Assembly (NCBI GenBank): GCA_011051815.1
Contig: DRKK01000348.1
Coordinates: forward strand, 1-6,368
Length of the DNA stretch: 6,368 bases
Direction: 5' to 3'
Origin: Sphingomonadales bacterium
GTDB lineage: Bacteria; Pseudomonadota; Alphaproteobacteria; Sphingomonadales; Emcibacteraceae
A program made the translations under genes and the position numbers. Shown here one piece after another: positions 1 to 4,997 of the stretch. Position 1 is the stretch's first letter; every line of letters starts with the position of its first letter. A model generated the notes under the pieces. That model saw nothing but the letters and a program-made list of their open reading frames with translations, had not been told where the DNA came from and did not search any database.

Positions 1-672
1 CACCGGCGGCAACATCATCATGCCCATGGACATGAGGACCGAGGCCACCACAAGGTCAATGATAATAAAGGGGATGAAGATCAGAAACCCGATCTCAAAG
101 GCGCGCCTGAGCTCGCTGATGATAAAGGCCGGAACCAATATTTCAAACGGCGTATCAGCCTTGGTCTCCGGCGGGGTCTTTTTTGACAAATCCAGAAACA
201 GCAACAGGTCCGTTTCCCGTACATGCTTCATCATAAAGCGGTGAAAGGGGGCGGCGGTGCGTTCAAAGGCCACGTCTTCCTTGATCTGTTCGGCGATCAG
301 CGGTGCGATGCCCTGATCGTAGGCTTCCTTCATGGTCGGCGACATGATGAAAAATGTCATAAACAGGGCCAGACTTATCAGAACCACATTGGGGGGTGTT
401 TGCTGGGTGCCCATGGCGCTGCGCAACAAGGAAAACACAATCACGATTCGGGTGAAAGAGGTTACGACGATGATAATCGCCGGGGCCAGACTGAGCACCG
501 TCATCAGCATCAGGAGCTGAACGATACGGCCTGACAGCGCCCCTTCCTCGCCAAGGTTCAGGGACAATTCCTGACCGAAAACCGTCTGGCTGGACAGGAT
601 GAGGATGAAACTGGTCAGGGAAGTGGTGAACAGGGCCAGCAACAGCTTGTGTTTTTTCAAAAAAGACATCAT
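1..672 (-). CDS. fliP: Flagellar export-gate protein FliP (3' end beyond window)
   Basis: FliP is an inner-membrane subunit of the flagellar type III export gate, forming the core pore with FliQ and FliR. The visible 224 residues start with a signal-peptide-like segment (residues 1-33: KKHK, then a hydrophobic run ending near VFG-QE), as expected for the cleaved FliP precursor. Next come a membrane segment with TSFTRIVIVFSLLR, the family motif GTQQTPPNVV, a periplasmic stretch (AYDQGIAPLI, PFHRFM), and a C-terminal membrane region with ISELRRAFEIGF and MGMMMLPPV. These are hallmark FliP motifs. FliP is usually about 245-250 residues, so about 20-30 are missing past the window edge. The start is the first ATG of an ATGATG pair; it overlaps the fliO stop as ATGA, so translation is probably coupled. 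The ribosome binding site is weak and distant (AGGGA, 13 nt upstream). Confidence 0.97.
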   Translation of the reverse strand, partial: MMSFLKKHKLLLALFTTSLTSFILILSSQTVFGQELSLNLGEEGALSGRIVQLLMLMTVLSLAPAIIIVVTSFTRIVIVFSLLRSAMGTQQTPPNVVLISLALFMTFFIMSPTMKEAYDQGIAPLIAEQIKEDVAFERTAAPFHRFMMKHVRETDLLLFLDLSKKTPPETKADTPFEILVPAFIISELRRAFEIGFLIFIPFIIIDLVVASVLMSMGMMMLPPV

Positions 673-965
673 GGTGTTTTACTTTTCCCTGTTCCGGTTT
701 TTATATTCTGTTCGATAACAATATCCCGCTCATGGCCCAACATAATCAGATGTTCAACATCATCCCGGCGGATGAGCATCAGCTTGCGCCGGGCGTCAAC
801 GGGCAGAATTTCGACAATATCCAGCCGCTTGTCCTTGGTTTTAGCCGAATTGACCGTGACCCGGGCCATCAGGCCGAATCGCTTGGCTGCGTATGCCAGC
901 ATTAGAATCAGTGCGAGGACAAACAGCAAGGCTATGGCAAACTGGAAATAACCGCTCATATCCAT
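669..965 (-). CDS. fliO: Flagellar biosynthesis protein FliO
   Basis: FliO is a small bitopic membrane protein that helps assemble the FliP ring of the flagellar export gate. With the chosen start it is 98 residues. A single membrane segment (FAIALLFVLALILMLAYAA) follows a short N-terminus. The cytoplasmic domain has the family pattern RLDIVEILPVDARRKLMLIR, then DDVEHLIMLG and DIVIEQ. I chose ATG at 965 because it begins 1 nt after the upstream gene's stop and has a purine-rich site (GAAGGGGAAG) about 8-10 nt before it. An ATG at 986 would give 105 residues but overlaps the upstream gene by 20 nt; an ATG at 959 is also possible. The stop (TGA) overlaps the fliP start. FliO is poorly conserved, so the call rests on the motif pattern plus its position next to fliP. 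Confidence 0.9.
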   Translation of the reverse strand: MDMSGYFQFAIALLFVLALILMLAYAAKRFGLMARVTVNSAKTKDKRLDIVEILPVDARRKLMLIRRDDVEHLIMLGHERDIVIEQNIKTGTGKSKTP

Positions 966-966
966 A

Positions 967-1287
967 TTATGTCTTCCCCTTCTCATCAGGGCCGTCTGGC
1001 CGGACCTGTTCGCTCAGACGGATATTCTCATTATAAAGATAGCTTAGTATCTCAGACACCGGCTGCAGGGCTTCCAGCGGAATATAGCTGTCCACATCAA
1101 AGGCGGATAATATCTCCACCAGATCTTCGTCGGTGCGTACTTTGACATCATTGGCAAAGGCCAGCTTAAGAATTTTCTCCGCAGTATGGCCCCGGCCACT
1201 GGCGGTGATACGCGGGATGTCGGCTTTGCTTGCGTCCTGTTTCAGGGCAACGGCCTTTTGCGGCAAATCTTTTTTCTCTGTGGCCAT
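967..1287 (-). CDS. Standalone FlhB C-terminal-domain-like protein (FlhX/YlqH type)
   Basis: This soluble 106-residue protein matches the cytoplasmic C-terminal subdomain of FlhB. From residue 12 (AVALK) it aligns almost without gaps with FlhB residues just after NPTH. Shared landmarks are AVALK, a proline 9 residues later, a paired A-x-G turn, H-x-A-x-KI, A-x-x-x-ND-V-x-V, and a C-terminal V-x-E-x-x-x-Y helix. It has neither the NPTH autocleavage motif nor the four membrane segments. Families of this kind (FlhX in Helicobacter, YlqH in Bacillus, often annotated as EscU/YscU/HrcU-family) are known; in Helicobacter FlhX can substitute for the cleaved FlhB C-terminal fragment. A role in export-substrate switching is inferred. 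It is the first gene of the fliO-fliP set. ATG at 1287 is the only internal methionine; AGGA lies 13 nt upstream, a weakly placed site. Confidence 0.82.
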   Translation of the reverse strand: MATEKKDLPQKAVALKQDASKADIPRITASGRGHTAEKILKLAFANDVKVRTDEDLVEILSAFDVDSYIPLEALQPVSEILSYLYNENIRLSEQVRPDGPDEKGKT

Positions 1288-1332
1288 GGGTGAAACGCTG
1301 TCCTGAATTAAGTATATTTTTCCGGTTCGGGG

Positions 1333-1362
1333 ATAATAATCATACTGCCCCCCTTTTGTCAG
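1333..1362 (-). promoter_or_regulatory. Candidate housekeeping-type promoter for the FlhB-like gene, fliO and fliP
   Basis: On the minus strand, CTGACA (1362-1357) and TATTAT (1338-1333) are separated by 18 nt, each matching 5 of 6 positions of the general -35/-10 consensus. Transcription would begin near 1326 and leave a leader of about 40 nt before the ATG at 1287. Alphaproteobacterial promoters often deviate from this consensus and the region is AT-rich, so a chance match is possible. Confidence 0.4.
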
Positions 1363-1388
1363 CTTAAATTACAAGCTATTGATCATAA

Positions 1389-1406
1389 GGATATTCTATA
1401 ATATCC
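1389..1406. repeat. Perfect inverted repeat GGATATT-N4-AATATCC
   Basis: Two 7-base arms, GGATATT (1389-1395) and AATATCC (1400-1406), flank the 4-base spacer CTAT. It lies 7 bases from the CtrA-like palindrome, on the side facing the fliO/fliP set. It could be a binding site for a dimeric regulator or a weak hairpin. It has no T-tract, so it is not a terminator. The arms are exact; the function is unknown. Confidence 0.6.
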
Positions 1407-1420
1407 CATTATCTTAACAA
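1393..1420 (-). promoter_or_regulatory. Candidate CtrA-overlapped promoter towards fliO/fliP
   Basis: On the minus strand, TTGTTA (1420-1415) lies inside the CtrA-like palindrome and is followed after 16 nt by TAGAAT (1398-1393), matching 4 and 5 of 6 consensus positions. A CtrA box overlapping the -35 element is the usual layout of CtrA-activated promoters in Caulobacter. The leader to 1287 would be about 100 nt. This is an alternative or an addition to the promoter-like pair at 1333-1362. Confidence 0.35.
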
Positions 1421-1428
1421 ATTGTTAA
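1414..1428. promoter_or_regulatory. CtrA-like binding site (TTAA-N7-TTAA palindrome)
   Basis: TTAACAAATTGTTAA is a perfect 7-base inverted repeat around one base. It also fits the CtrA recognition pattern TTAA-N7-TTAA exactly, on both strands. CtrA is the alphaproteobacterial response regulator phosphorylated through CckA and ChpT, and it activates early flagellar genes in Caulobacter and its relatives. The site lies between divergent flagellar genes and in the same window as a cckA-like gene, which supports the call. The final C of the stricter TTAAC consensus is absent (T on plus, G on minus). A chance TTAA pair in AT-rich DNA cannot be excluded. Confidence 0.6.
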
Positions 1429-1465
1429 TTTTCCGGTTCCACTATGGGCATTTAATGGTGTATGA

Positions 1466-1493
1466 TTAACATCGCGACGAATTCTGCTAAAAT
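1466..1493 (+). promoter_or_regulatory. Candidate promoter for the flgB cluster
   Basis: TTAACA (1466-1471) and TAAAAT (1488-1493) are spaced by 16 nt, each matching 5 of 6 positions of the general -35/-10 consensus. The -10 region also reads GCTAAAAT (1486-1493), close to the Caulobacter-type GCTANAWC element. The -35 contains TTAAC, a CtrA half-site. Transcription would begin near 1500, giving a leader of about 35 nt before flgB. Confidence 0.45.
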
Positions 1494-1532
1494 TTTATCA
1501 ATTCCCGTTTGGGCATGATATTAGGATAAAAT
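1492..1532 (+). repeat. AT-rich inverted repeat spanning the flgB ribosome binding site
   Basis: The 8-base arms ATTTTATC (1492-1499) and GATAAAAT (1525-1532) are exact reverse complements 25 bases apart. Inside them is a short CCC-GTTT-GGG element (1504-1513). The right arm overlaps AGGA (1523-1526), the flgB ribosome binding site. If transcribed from upstream, the fold could mask that site; if transcription begins near 1500, the left arm is excluded and only the small inner element remains. It is AT-rich and may be chance. Confidence 0.4.
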
Positions 1533-1535
1533 AAG

Positions 1536-1949
1536 ATGGACCTGAAATCTATTTCACTTTTCAGTTCCCTGAAACAGAAAATGGACTGGCTCACGGAACG
1601 GCAAAAGGTCCTGGCACAGAATATTGCCAACGCCAACACACCGGGGTATACCCCCAGGGATCTGAAGAAAATCAGTTTCAAGGCACATTTGGACCAGACA
1701 AGCGTATCCGGCGGCTTACAGCTGCGGGTTACGGAGAAAGGGCATATCCCCAGCGGAGGTGGTCAGACGATCACGCACCGGATTGAGGAAATGGACACAA
1801 ATTTTGATATGAGCGCCCCGGACGGCAATGCGGTCAATCTTGAGGATGAATTGATCAAGATGGCGGAGACCCAGATGGATTACGCCACTGCGGCAAGCCT
1901 GTATCGCAAGCATGTGGGTATGCTGAAAACCGCCATTGGGCGTAAATAG
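1536..1949 (+). CDS. flgB: Flagellar basal-body proximal rod protein FlgB
   Basis: FlgB is a proximal-rod subunit exported through the flagellar gate and assembled in the periplasm on FliE and the MS ring. The 137-residue length is normal for the family. The N-terminal helix and rod signature are clear: VLAQNIANANTPGY at residues 25-38. A glycine-rich central loop (SGGLQL, PSGGGQ) and the C-terminal pattern NAVNLEDELIKMAETQMDYATAASLYRK follow, ending in a short helix. There is no signal peptide, as expected for a type III export substrate. AGGA lies 9 nt before the ATG. It is the first gene of the plus-strand cluster, and flgC follows after 33 nt. Confidence 0.96.
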   Translation: MDLKSISLFSSLKQKMDWLTERQKVLAQNIANANTPGYTPRDLKKISFKAHLDQTSVSGGLQLRVTEKGHIPSGGGQTITHRIEEMDTNFDMSAPDGNAVNLEDELIKMAETQMDYATAASLYRKHVGMLKTAIGRK

Positions 1950-1982
1950 AACGAAAATGCAAGAGATGAAGGAGTAATCCTG

Positions 1983-2390
1983 ATGGATTTATCCAAGGCA
2001 ATGATGATTTCCGCCGCTGGCATGAAGGCCCAGAGTACGCGCATGCGGGTGATCGCTGAAAATCTGGCCAATGCCAGCTCGGTGGCCATGGCCCCCGGTG
2101 TTGATCCCTACCGGCGTAAGGTGGTGACCTTTGTCAATGAGCTGGATGACCAGATGGGGATCCGGCGCCTGAAAGTCAAAAATGTGGGCTATGACAAGTC
2201 AGATTTTGGCTTGCGTTTTGAACCGGGCCATCCGGCCGCGAACAAGGATGGTTATATCAAAACCCCCAATGTGAATGGCTTGATTGAGGCCATGGATATG
2301 AAACAGTCACAACGCTCTTATGAGGCCAACCTCAATTCCATTGAGGTATCCAAAAGCATGATGATGCGCACCCTTGATTTGTTAAGGTAA
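1983..2390 (+). CDS. flgC: Flagellar basal-body rod protein FlgC
   Basis: FlgC is the second proximal-rod protein, assembled with FlgB and FlgF into the lower rod. It has 135 residues, the usual size. The N-terminus shows SAAGMKAQSTRMRVIAENLA (residues 10-29), the rod/hook family helix, then DPYRRKVVTF at about 41-50. The C-terminal helix has NVNGLIEAMDMKQSQRSYEA, with SKSMMMRTLDLLR at the end, the conserved coiled-coil segment of FlgC. A strong ribosome binding site, AAGGAG (1969-1974), sits 8 nt before the ATG. The gap to fliE is 32 nt. No signal peptide is seen, consistent with export through the flagellar gate. Confidence 0.97.
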   Translation: MDLSKAMMISAAGMKAQSTRMRVIAENLANASSVAMAPGVDPYRRKVVTFVNELDDQMGIRRLKVKNVGYDKSDFGLRFEPGHPAANKDGYIKTPNVNGLIEAMDMKQSQRSYEANLNSIEVSKSMMMRTLDLLR

Positions 2391-2422
2391 CGTGACGGGA
2401 TTATTAAGGACAGGATAAGACA

Positions 2423-2764
2423 ATGACGATCAAAGCGATGGATGCCGCAAATGCCTATGCCAATGTGATGAAGAATCAGGGCATCGGCAGTGGCACAGAC
2501 AAAATTGGCAGCATTTCCGGCATTGGGGCCACGCGCGGTGAGGGGTCCGGTACTTTTTCCGATGTGTTGAAAGCGGCCATTGTGGACACGGGTGATTCGA
2601 TCAGTGTCAGTGCCAATACCGGGATTGAAGCCCTGAACGGCAAGGCGGATCTGGTGGATGTGGTGACTTCTGTACAGAATGCAGAAATGGTTCTTGAAAC
2701 CGTTGTTGCCGTACGGGACAAGGTGATTGCCGCCTATCAGGATATTATCAAAATGCCGATTTAG
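2423..2764 (+). CDS. fliE: Flagellar hook-basal body complex protein FliE
   Basis: FliE links the MS ring and export gate to the rod and is among the first proteins exported. The 113-residue protein has a low-complexity, glycine- and serine-rich N-terminal half and a conserved C-terminal half: KADLVDVVTSVQNAEMVLET (residues 74-93), then VAVRDKVIAAYQDIIKMPI to the end. The last block matches the family pattern VQVRNKLVxAYQEIMxM. AGGA (2412-2415) lies 7 nt upstream of the ATG. It sits between flgC and fliQ (24-nt gap), the common order in alphaproteobacterial flgBC-fliE clusters. Confidence 0.96.
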   Translation: MTIKAMDAANAYANVMKNQGIGSGTDKIGSISGIGATRGEGSGTFSDVLKAAIVDTGDSISVSANTGIEALNGKADLVDVVTSVQNAEMVLETVVAVRDKVIAAYQDIIKMPI

Positions 2765-2788
2765 GCCTTTAACCCAAAAGGATCAAAA

Positions 2789-3055
2789 ATGAACGGGGCG
2801 GACGTATTAGACATTGCGCAGGAAGGCATATGGGTATTAATCAAGGTGTCCGGCCCGGTGATGCTGGTGGCCTTGTCTGTTGGCTTGGTCATTGCCCTGT
2901 TTCAGGCCCTGACCCAGATTCAGGAAATGACCCTGACCTTTGTGCCTAAAATCATCGCAATATTTGTATCCCTGTTTATCTTCCTGCCGTTCATGGGGGA
3001 AACCCTGTCGGATTTTATGGGGCTGATCGCGGAACGGATTGTCAATCTTGGCTGA
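2789..3055 (+). CDS. fliQ: Flagellar export-gate protein FliQ
   Basis: FliQ is a two-helix membrane subunit present in several copies around the FliP-FliR pore of the export gate. Its 88 residues are the standard length. Two hydrophobic segments (about residues 17-39 and 52-70) flank the diagnostic motif FQALTQIQEMTLTFVPKI (about residues 38-55). The ribosome binding site AAAAGGA ends 6 nt before the ATG. The 3' end is overlapped by the fliR start in another frame (17 nt with the TTG at 3039), so fliQ and fliR translation is probably coupled. Confidence 0.97.
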   Translation: MNGADVLDIAQEGIWVLIKVSGPVMLVALSVGLVIALFQALTQIQEMTLTFVPKIIAIFVSLFIFLPFMGETLSDFMGLIAERIVNLG

Positions 3056-3809
3056 GCTTCTGCCCACGGAGGTATTCGCCTTCTTATTGGTTTTTTCCCG
3101 TATGGGGGCCATGATCATGCTCTTGCCGGCCCTCGGTGAAACAGCCATCCCACAACGGGTGCGCCTTGCCATGGCACTGGCCATATCCTTTCTGATCTAT
3201 TCTCTGGTGCGCACAATTCTGCCGCCCATGCCGGCCCAGCCCTTCATGCTGGCCCTGTTGATAATTTCTGAAATATTGATTGGTGTTTTGATTGGGGCGG
3301 CCATCCGCCTGTTGATGAGCGCCCTTCATACGGCGGGCACTATTATCGCCATGCAGTCGGGCCTTGCGTTGGCCCAGGCCTTTGACCCGGCACAGGGGGC
3401 GCAGAGCGCTTTGATGTCAACCTTTCTAACCCTGATGGCGGTGGTGCTTATTTTCGTCACCAATATGCATCATATGATGATTTCCGCCATGTATGACAGC
3501 TATAGCCTGTTTCCGGTGGGCGGTGATCTGAAAATGGCTGATTTTGCGGAGATAGTGGTCAACACCGTGGCAAAATCGTTTCTGTTGGGCGTTCAGATTG
3601 CCTCACCTTTCATTGTTTACGGCCTGATTTTCAATATTGGCCTTGGTATTCTGGCGCGCCTGATGCCACAGCTGCAGGTGTTTTTCATCGCCATGCCACT
3701 GAATATTGCGGCGGGTTTTATGATCCTTAGCATGGTTCTTGCGGCTGGCATGAACTGGTTTTTGCAGCATATGGAAAGCAGCCTCGGTGCTTTTCTGGTA
3801 CAGGGATGA
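3039..3809 (+). CDS. fliR: Flagellar export-gate protein FliR (TTG start)
   Basis: FliR is the single-copy subunit that closes the FliP5-FliQ4-FliR1 export gate. The 256 residues give about six hydrophobic segments. Family features include FSRMGAMIMLLPALGE with IPQRVRLAMALAISF near the N-terminus, ISEILIGVLIGAAIRLLMSA in the middle, the GLALAQAFDPAQGAQSALMS loop and a C-terminal PQLQVFFIAMPLNIAAGFMI segment. No ATG occurs before codon 22, which already lies inside the first conserved segment. The start is therefore TTG, either at 3039 (used here) or 3048. GGAACGGA (3031-3038) abuts the first and sits 9 nt from the second, so 3048 is a real alternative. flhB follows after 6 nt. Confidence 0.95.
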   Translation: MSILAELLPTEVFAFLLVFSRMGAMIMLLPALGETAIPQRVRLAMALAISFLIYSLVRTILPPMPAQPFMLALLIISEILIGVLIGAAIRLLMSALHTAGTIIAMQSGLALAQAFDPAQGAQSALMSTFLTLMAVVLIFVTNMHHMMISAMYDSYSLFPVGGDLKMADFAEIVVNTVAKSFLLGVQIASPFIVYGLIFNIGLGILARLMPQLQVFFIAMPLNIAAGFMILSMVLAAGMNWFLQHMESSLGAFLVQG

Positions 3810-3815
3810 TCAACC

Positions 3816-4910
3816 ATGGCTGATGATCAGGATGATTCCCAGAAAACCGAAGAACCCACCGCCAAAAAACTGGAGGAGGCCCATGACAAGGGCGAGGTGG
3901 CCAAGAGTCAGGAGGTTCGCCACTGGTTTGTGTTATTTTCCGTAACCGTGATTATACTGGTATCGGCAAAATCCAGCATGGCCGGTATCCGGGATATTCT
4001 GGGCCGCATGTTGGGTACCTCATACGGGATTCAGATAAGCGGCTACGGTCTGCTGGATTACGGCGCGGAGGTTTTTACCGGCATTTTTCGCTATATGGCT
4101 CTGCCGATTACGCTTCTGATGATCGGGGCGCTGCTGGGGGCGGTGGTTCAGCATAAACCCATGTTGACGGCGGAAAAGATTATACCAAAACTCAGTAAAA
4201 TATCGCCACTTGCAGGGTTAAAGCGGCTGTTTTCCATGCAGAATTTTGTTGAAATTTTTAAATCCATTATCAAGATCAGTATTGTGGGAACGGTGATATT
4301 GATCCTTGTCTGGCCGGAACGTGACCGGCTTGAACAGATGATGACCTATGATCCCGGCGATGTGGCGGATGTCATATATGTTATGGTACTCAGGGTTCTG
4401 GGCGGGGTTGTATCGGTAATGGCGGTGATTGCGGGCCTTGATTTCCTGTTTCAGAAATTTCAGCATTTGAAAAAAATGCGCATGACCAAGCAGGAAATCA
4501 AGGATGAAATGAAACAAACCGACGGTGATCCTCATATCAAGGCCCGCTTGCGTCAGATCAGGCAGGAGAGGGCCAGAACCCGCATGATGGCTGCCGTACC
4601 GGAGGCCGATGTGGTGGTGACCAACCCGACCCATTATGCCGTAGCACTGAAATATAAACAGGGCGAGATGGATGTGCCGGTGGTGGTGGCCAAGGGGGCC
4701 GACCATATCGCTCTGAAAATCCGTGAGGTGGCCCGGGAAAATGATGTGCCTGTTCTTGAAAACCCACCCTTGGCCCGGTCCCTGTTTGCCACTGTGGAGG
4801 GGGATGAGGAAATTCGGGAGGATCATTATAAGGCAGTGGCCGAGGTGGTTGGCTATATCCTGCGCCTTAAAAAGGGCGAGGTTGCTCATTATAATCCAGC
4901 CGGTTCGTAG
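3816..4910 (+). CDS. flhB: Flagellar export apparatus switch protein FlhB
   Basis: FlhB wraps around the FliPQR gate and switches export from rod/hook to filament substrates. The 364-residue protein starts with a charged segment containing the family signature EEPTAKKLEEAHDKGEVAKS, followed by four membrane segments (roughly residues 35-55, 90-110, 147-166, 187-212). The linker includes MRMTKQEIKDEMKQTDGDP. The cytoplasmic domain carries the autocleavage motif N270-P271-T272-H273, with cleavage expected between N and P. Then come AVALKY, PVVVAKGADHIALKIRE and the conserved C-terminal helices. AGGGA (3802-3806) lies 9 nt before the ATG. All key residues are present, so it should be functional. 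It is the last flagellar gene in the plus-strand cluster. Confidence 0.98.
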   Translation: MADDQDDSQKTEEPTAKKLEEAHDKGEVAKSQEVRHWFVLFSVTVIILVSAKSSMAGIRDILGRMLGTSYGIQISGYGLLDYGAEVFTGIFRYMALPITLLMIGALLGAVVQHKPMLTAEKIIPKLSKISPLAGLKRLFSMQNFVEIFKSIIKISIVGTVILILVWPERDRLEQMMTYDPGDVADVIYVMVLRVLGGVVSVMAVIAGLDFLFQKFQHLKKMRMTKQEIKDEMKQTDGDPHIKARLRQIRQERARTRMMAAVPEADVVVTNPTHYAVALKYKQGEMDVPVVVAKGADHIALKIREVARENDVPVLENPPLARSLFATVEGDEEIREDHYKAVAEVVGYILRLKKGEVAHYNPAGS

Positions 4911-4921
4911 TTTTTTGTCGT

Positions 4922-4947
4922 CCGGATAAAAAAATAATGAAATCCGG
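4922..4947. repeat. Short inverted repeat between flhB and the cckA-like gene
   Basis: CCGGAT (4922-4927) and ATCCGG (4942-4947) are 6-base reverse-complement arms around a 14-base AT-rich loop, starting 12 bases after the flhB stop. There is no T-tract on the 3' side of either strand, so it is not a standard intrinsic terminator. It could slow transcription or be a protein site, or it could be chance. Confidence 0.35.
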
Positions 4948-4997
4948 CAAAGAATATGGCACTTTGGCCTTGTATGTTTAAAGAGTTATGGGAAAAT

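Larger units (their letters stand above)
1288..1535. promoter_or_regulatory. Divergent intergenic regulatory region
   Basis: This gene-free, AT-rich stretch of 248 bases separates two divergent flagellar gene sets, so it must hold at least one promoter for each direction. It contains a CtrA-like palindrome (1414-1428), a second perfect inverted repeat (1389-1406), promoter-like pairs in both directions and an AT-rich inverted repeat overlapping the flgB ribosome binding site. I saw no sigma-54 -24/-12 motif and no convincing small open reading frame. Confidence 0.8.

Noticed and set aside
20..534. Plus-strand open reading frames over the first 530 bases
   Set aside because: They are antisense to fliP, whose conserved motifs are read clearly on the minus strand.
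1397..1402. Exact TATAAT on the plus strand
   Set aside because: No -35-like element lies 16-18 nt upstream (AGCTAT and neighbours), and it is more simply part of the inverted repeat at 1389-1406.
1452..1470. Second possible CtrA site, TTAA ... TTAAC before flgB
   Set aside because: The two TTAA elements are 10 bases apart rather than 7, so only half-sites are present.
2383..2407. Pair of TTAA elements before fliE
   Set aside because: They are 18 bases apart, not compatible with a CtrA box, and fliE is most simply transcribed with flgBC.
4218..4889. Long minus-strand open reading frame (223 codons) opposite flhB
   Set aside because: It lies entirely inside the strongly supported flhB gene, has a composition rich in His, Gly and Pro typical of an antisense shadow, and shows no recognisable motif.
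4957..4974. TGGCAC followed by a TTG-like element, resembling a sigma-54 promoter before the kinase gene
   Set aside because: The spacing is wrong: 10 bases after the GG there is TT rather than GC, so the -24/-12 pattern is not met.
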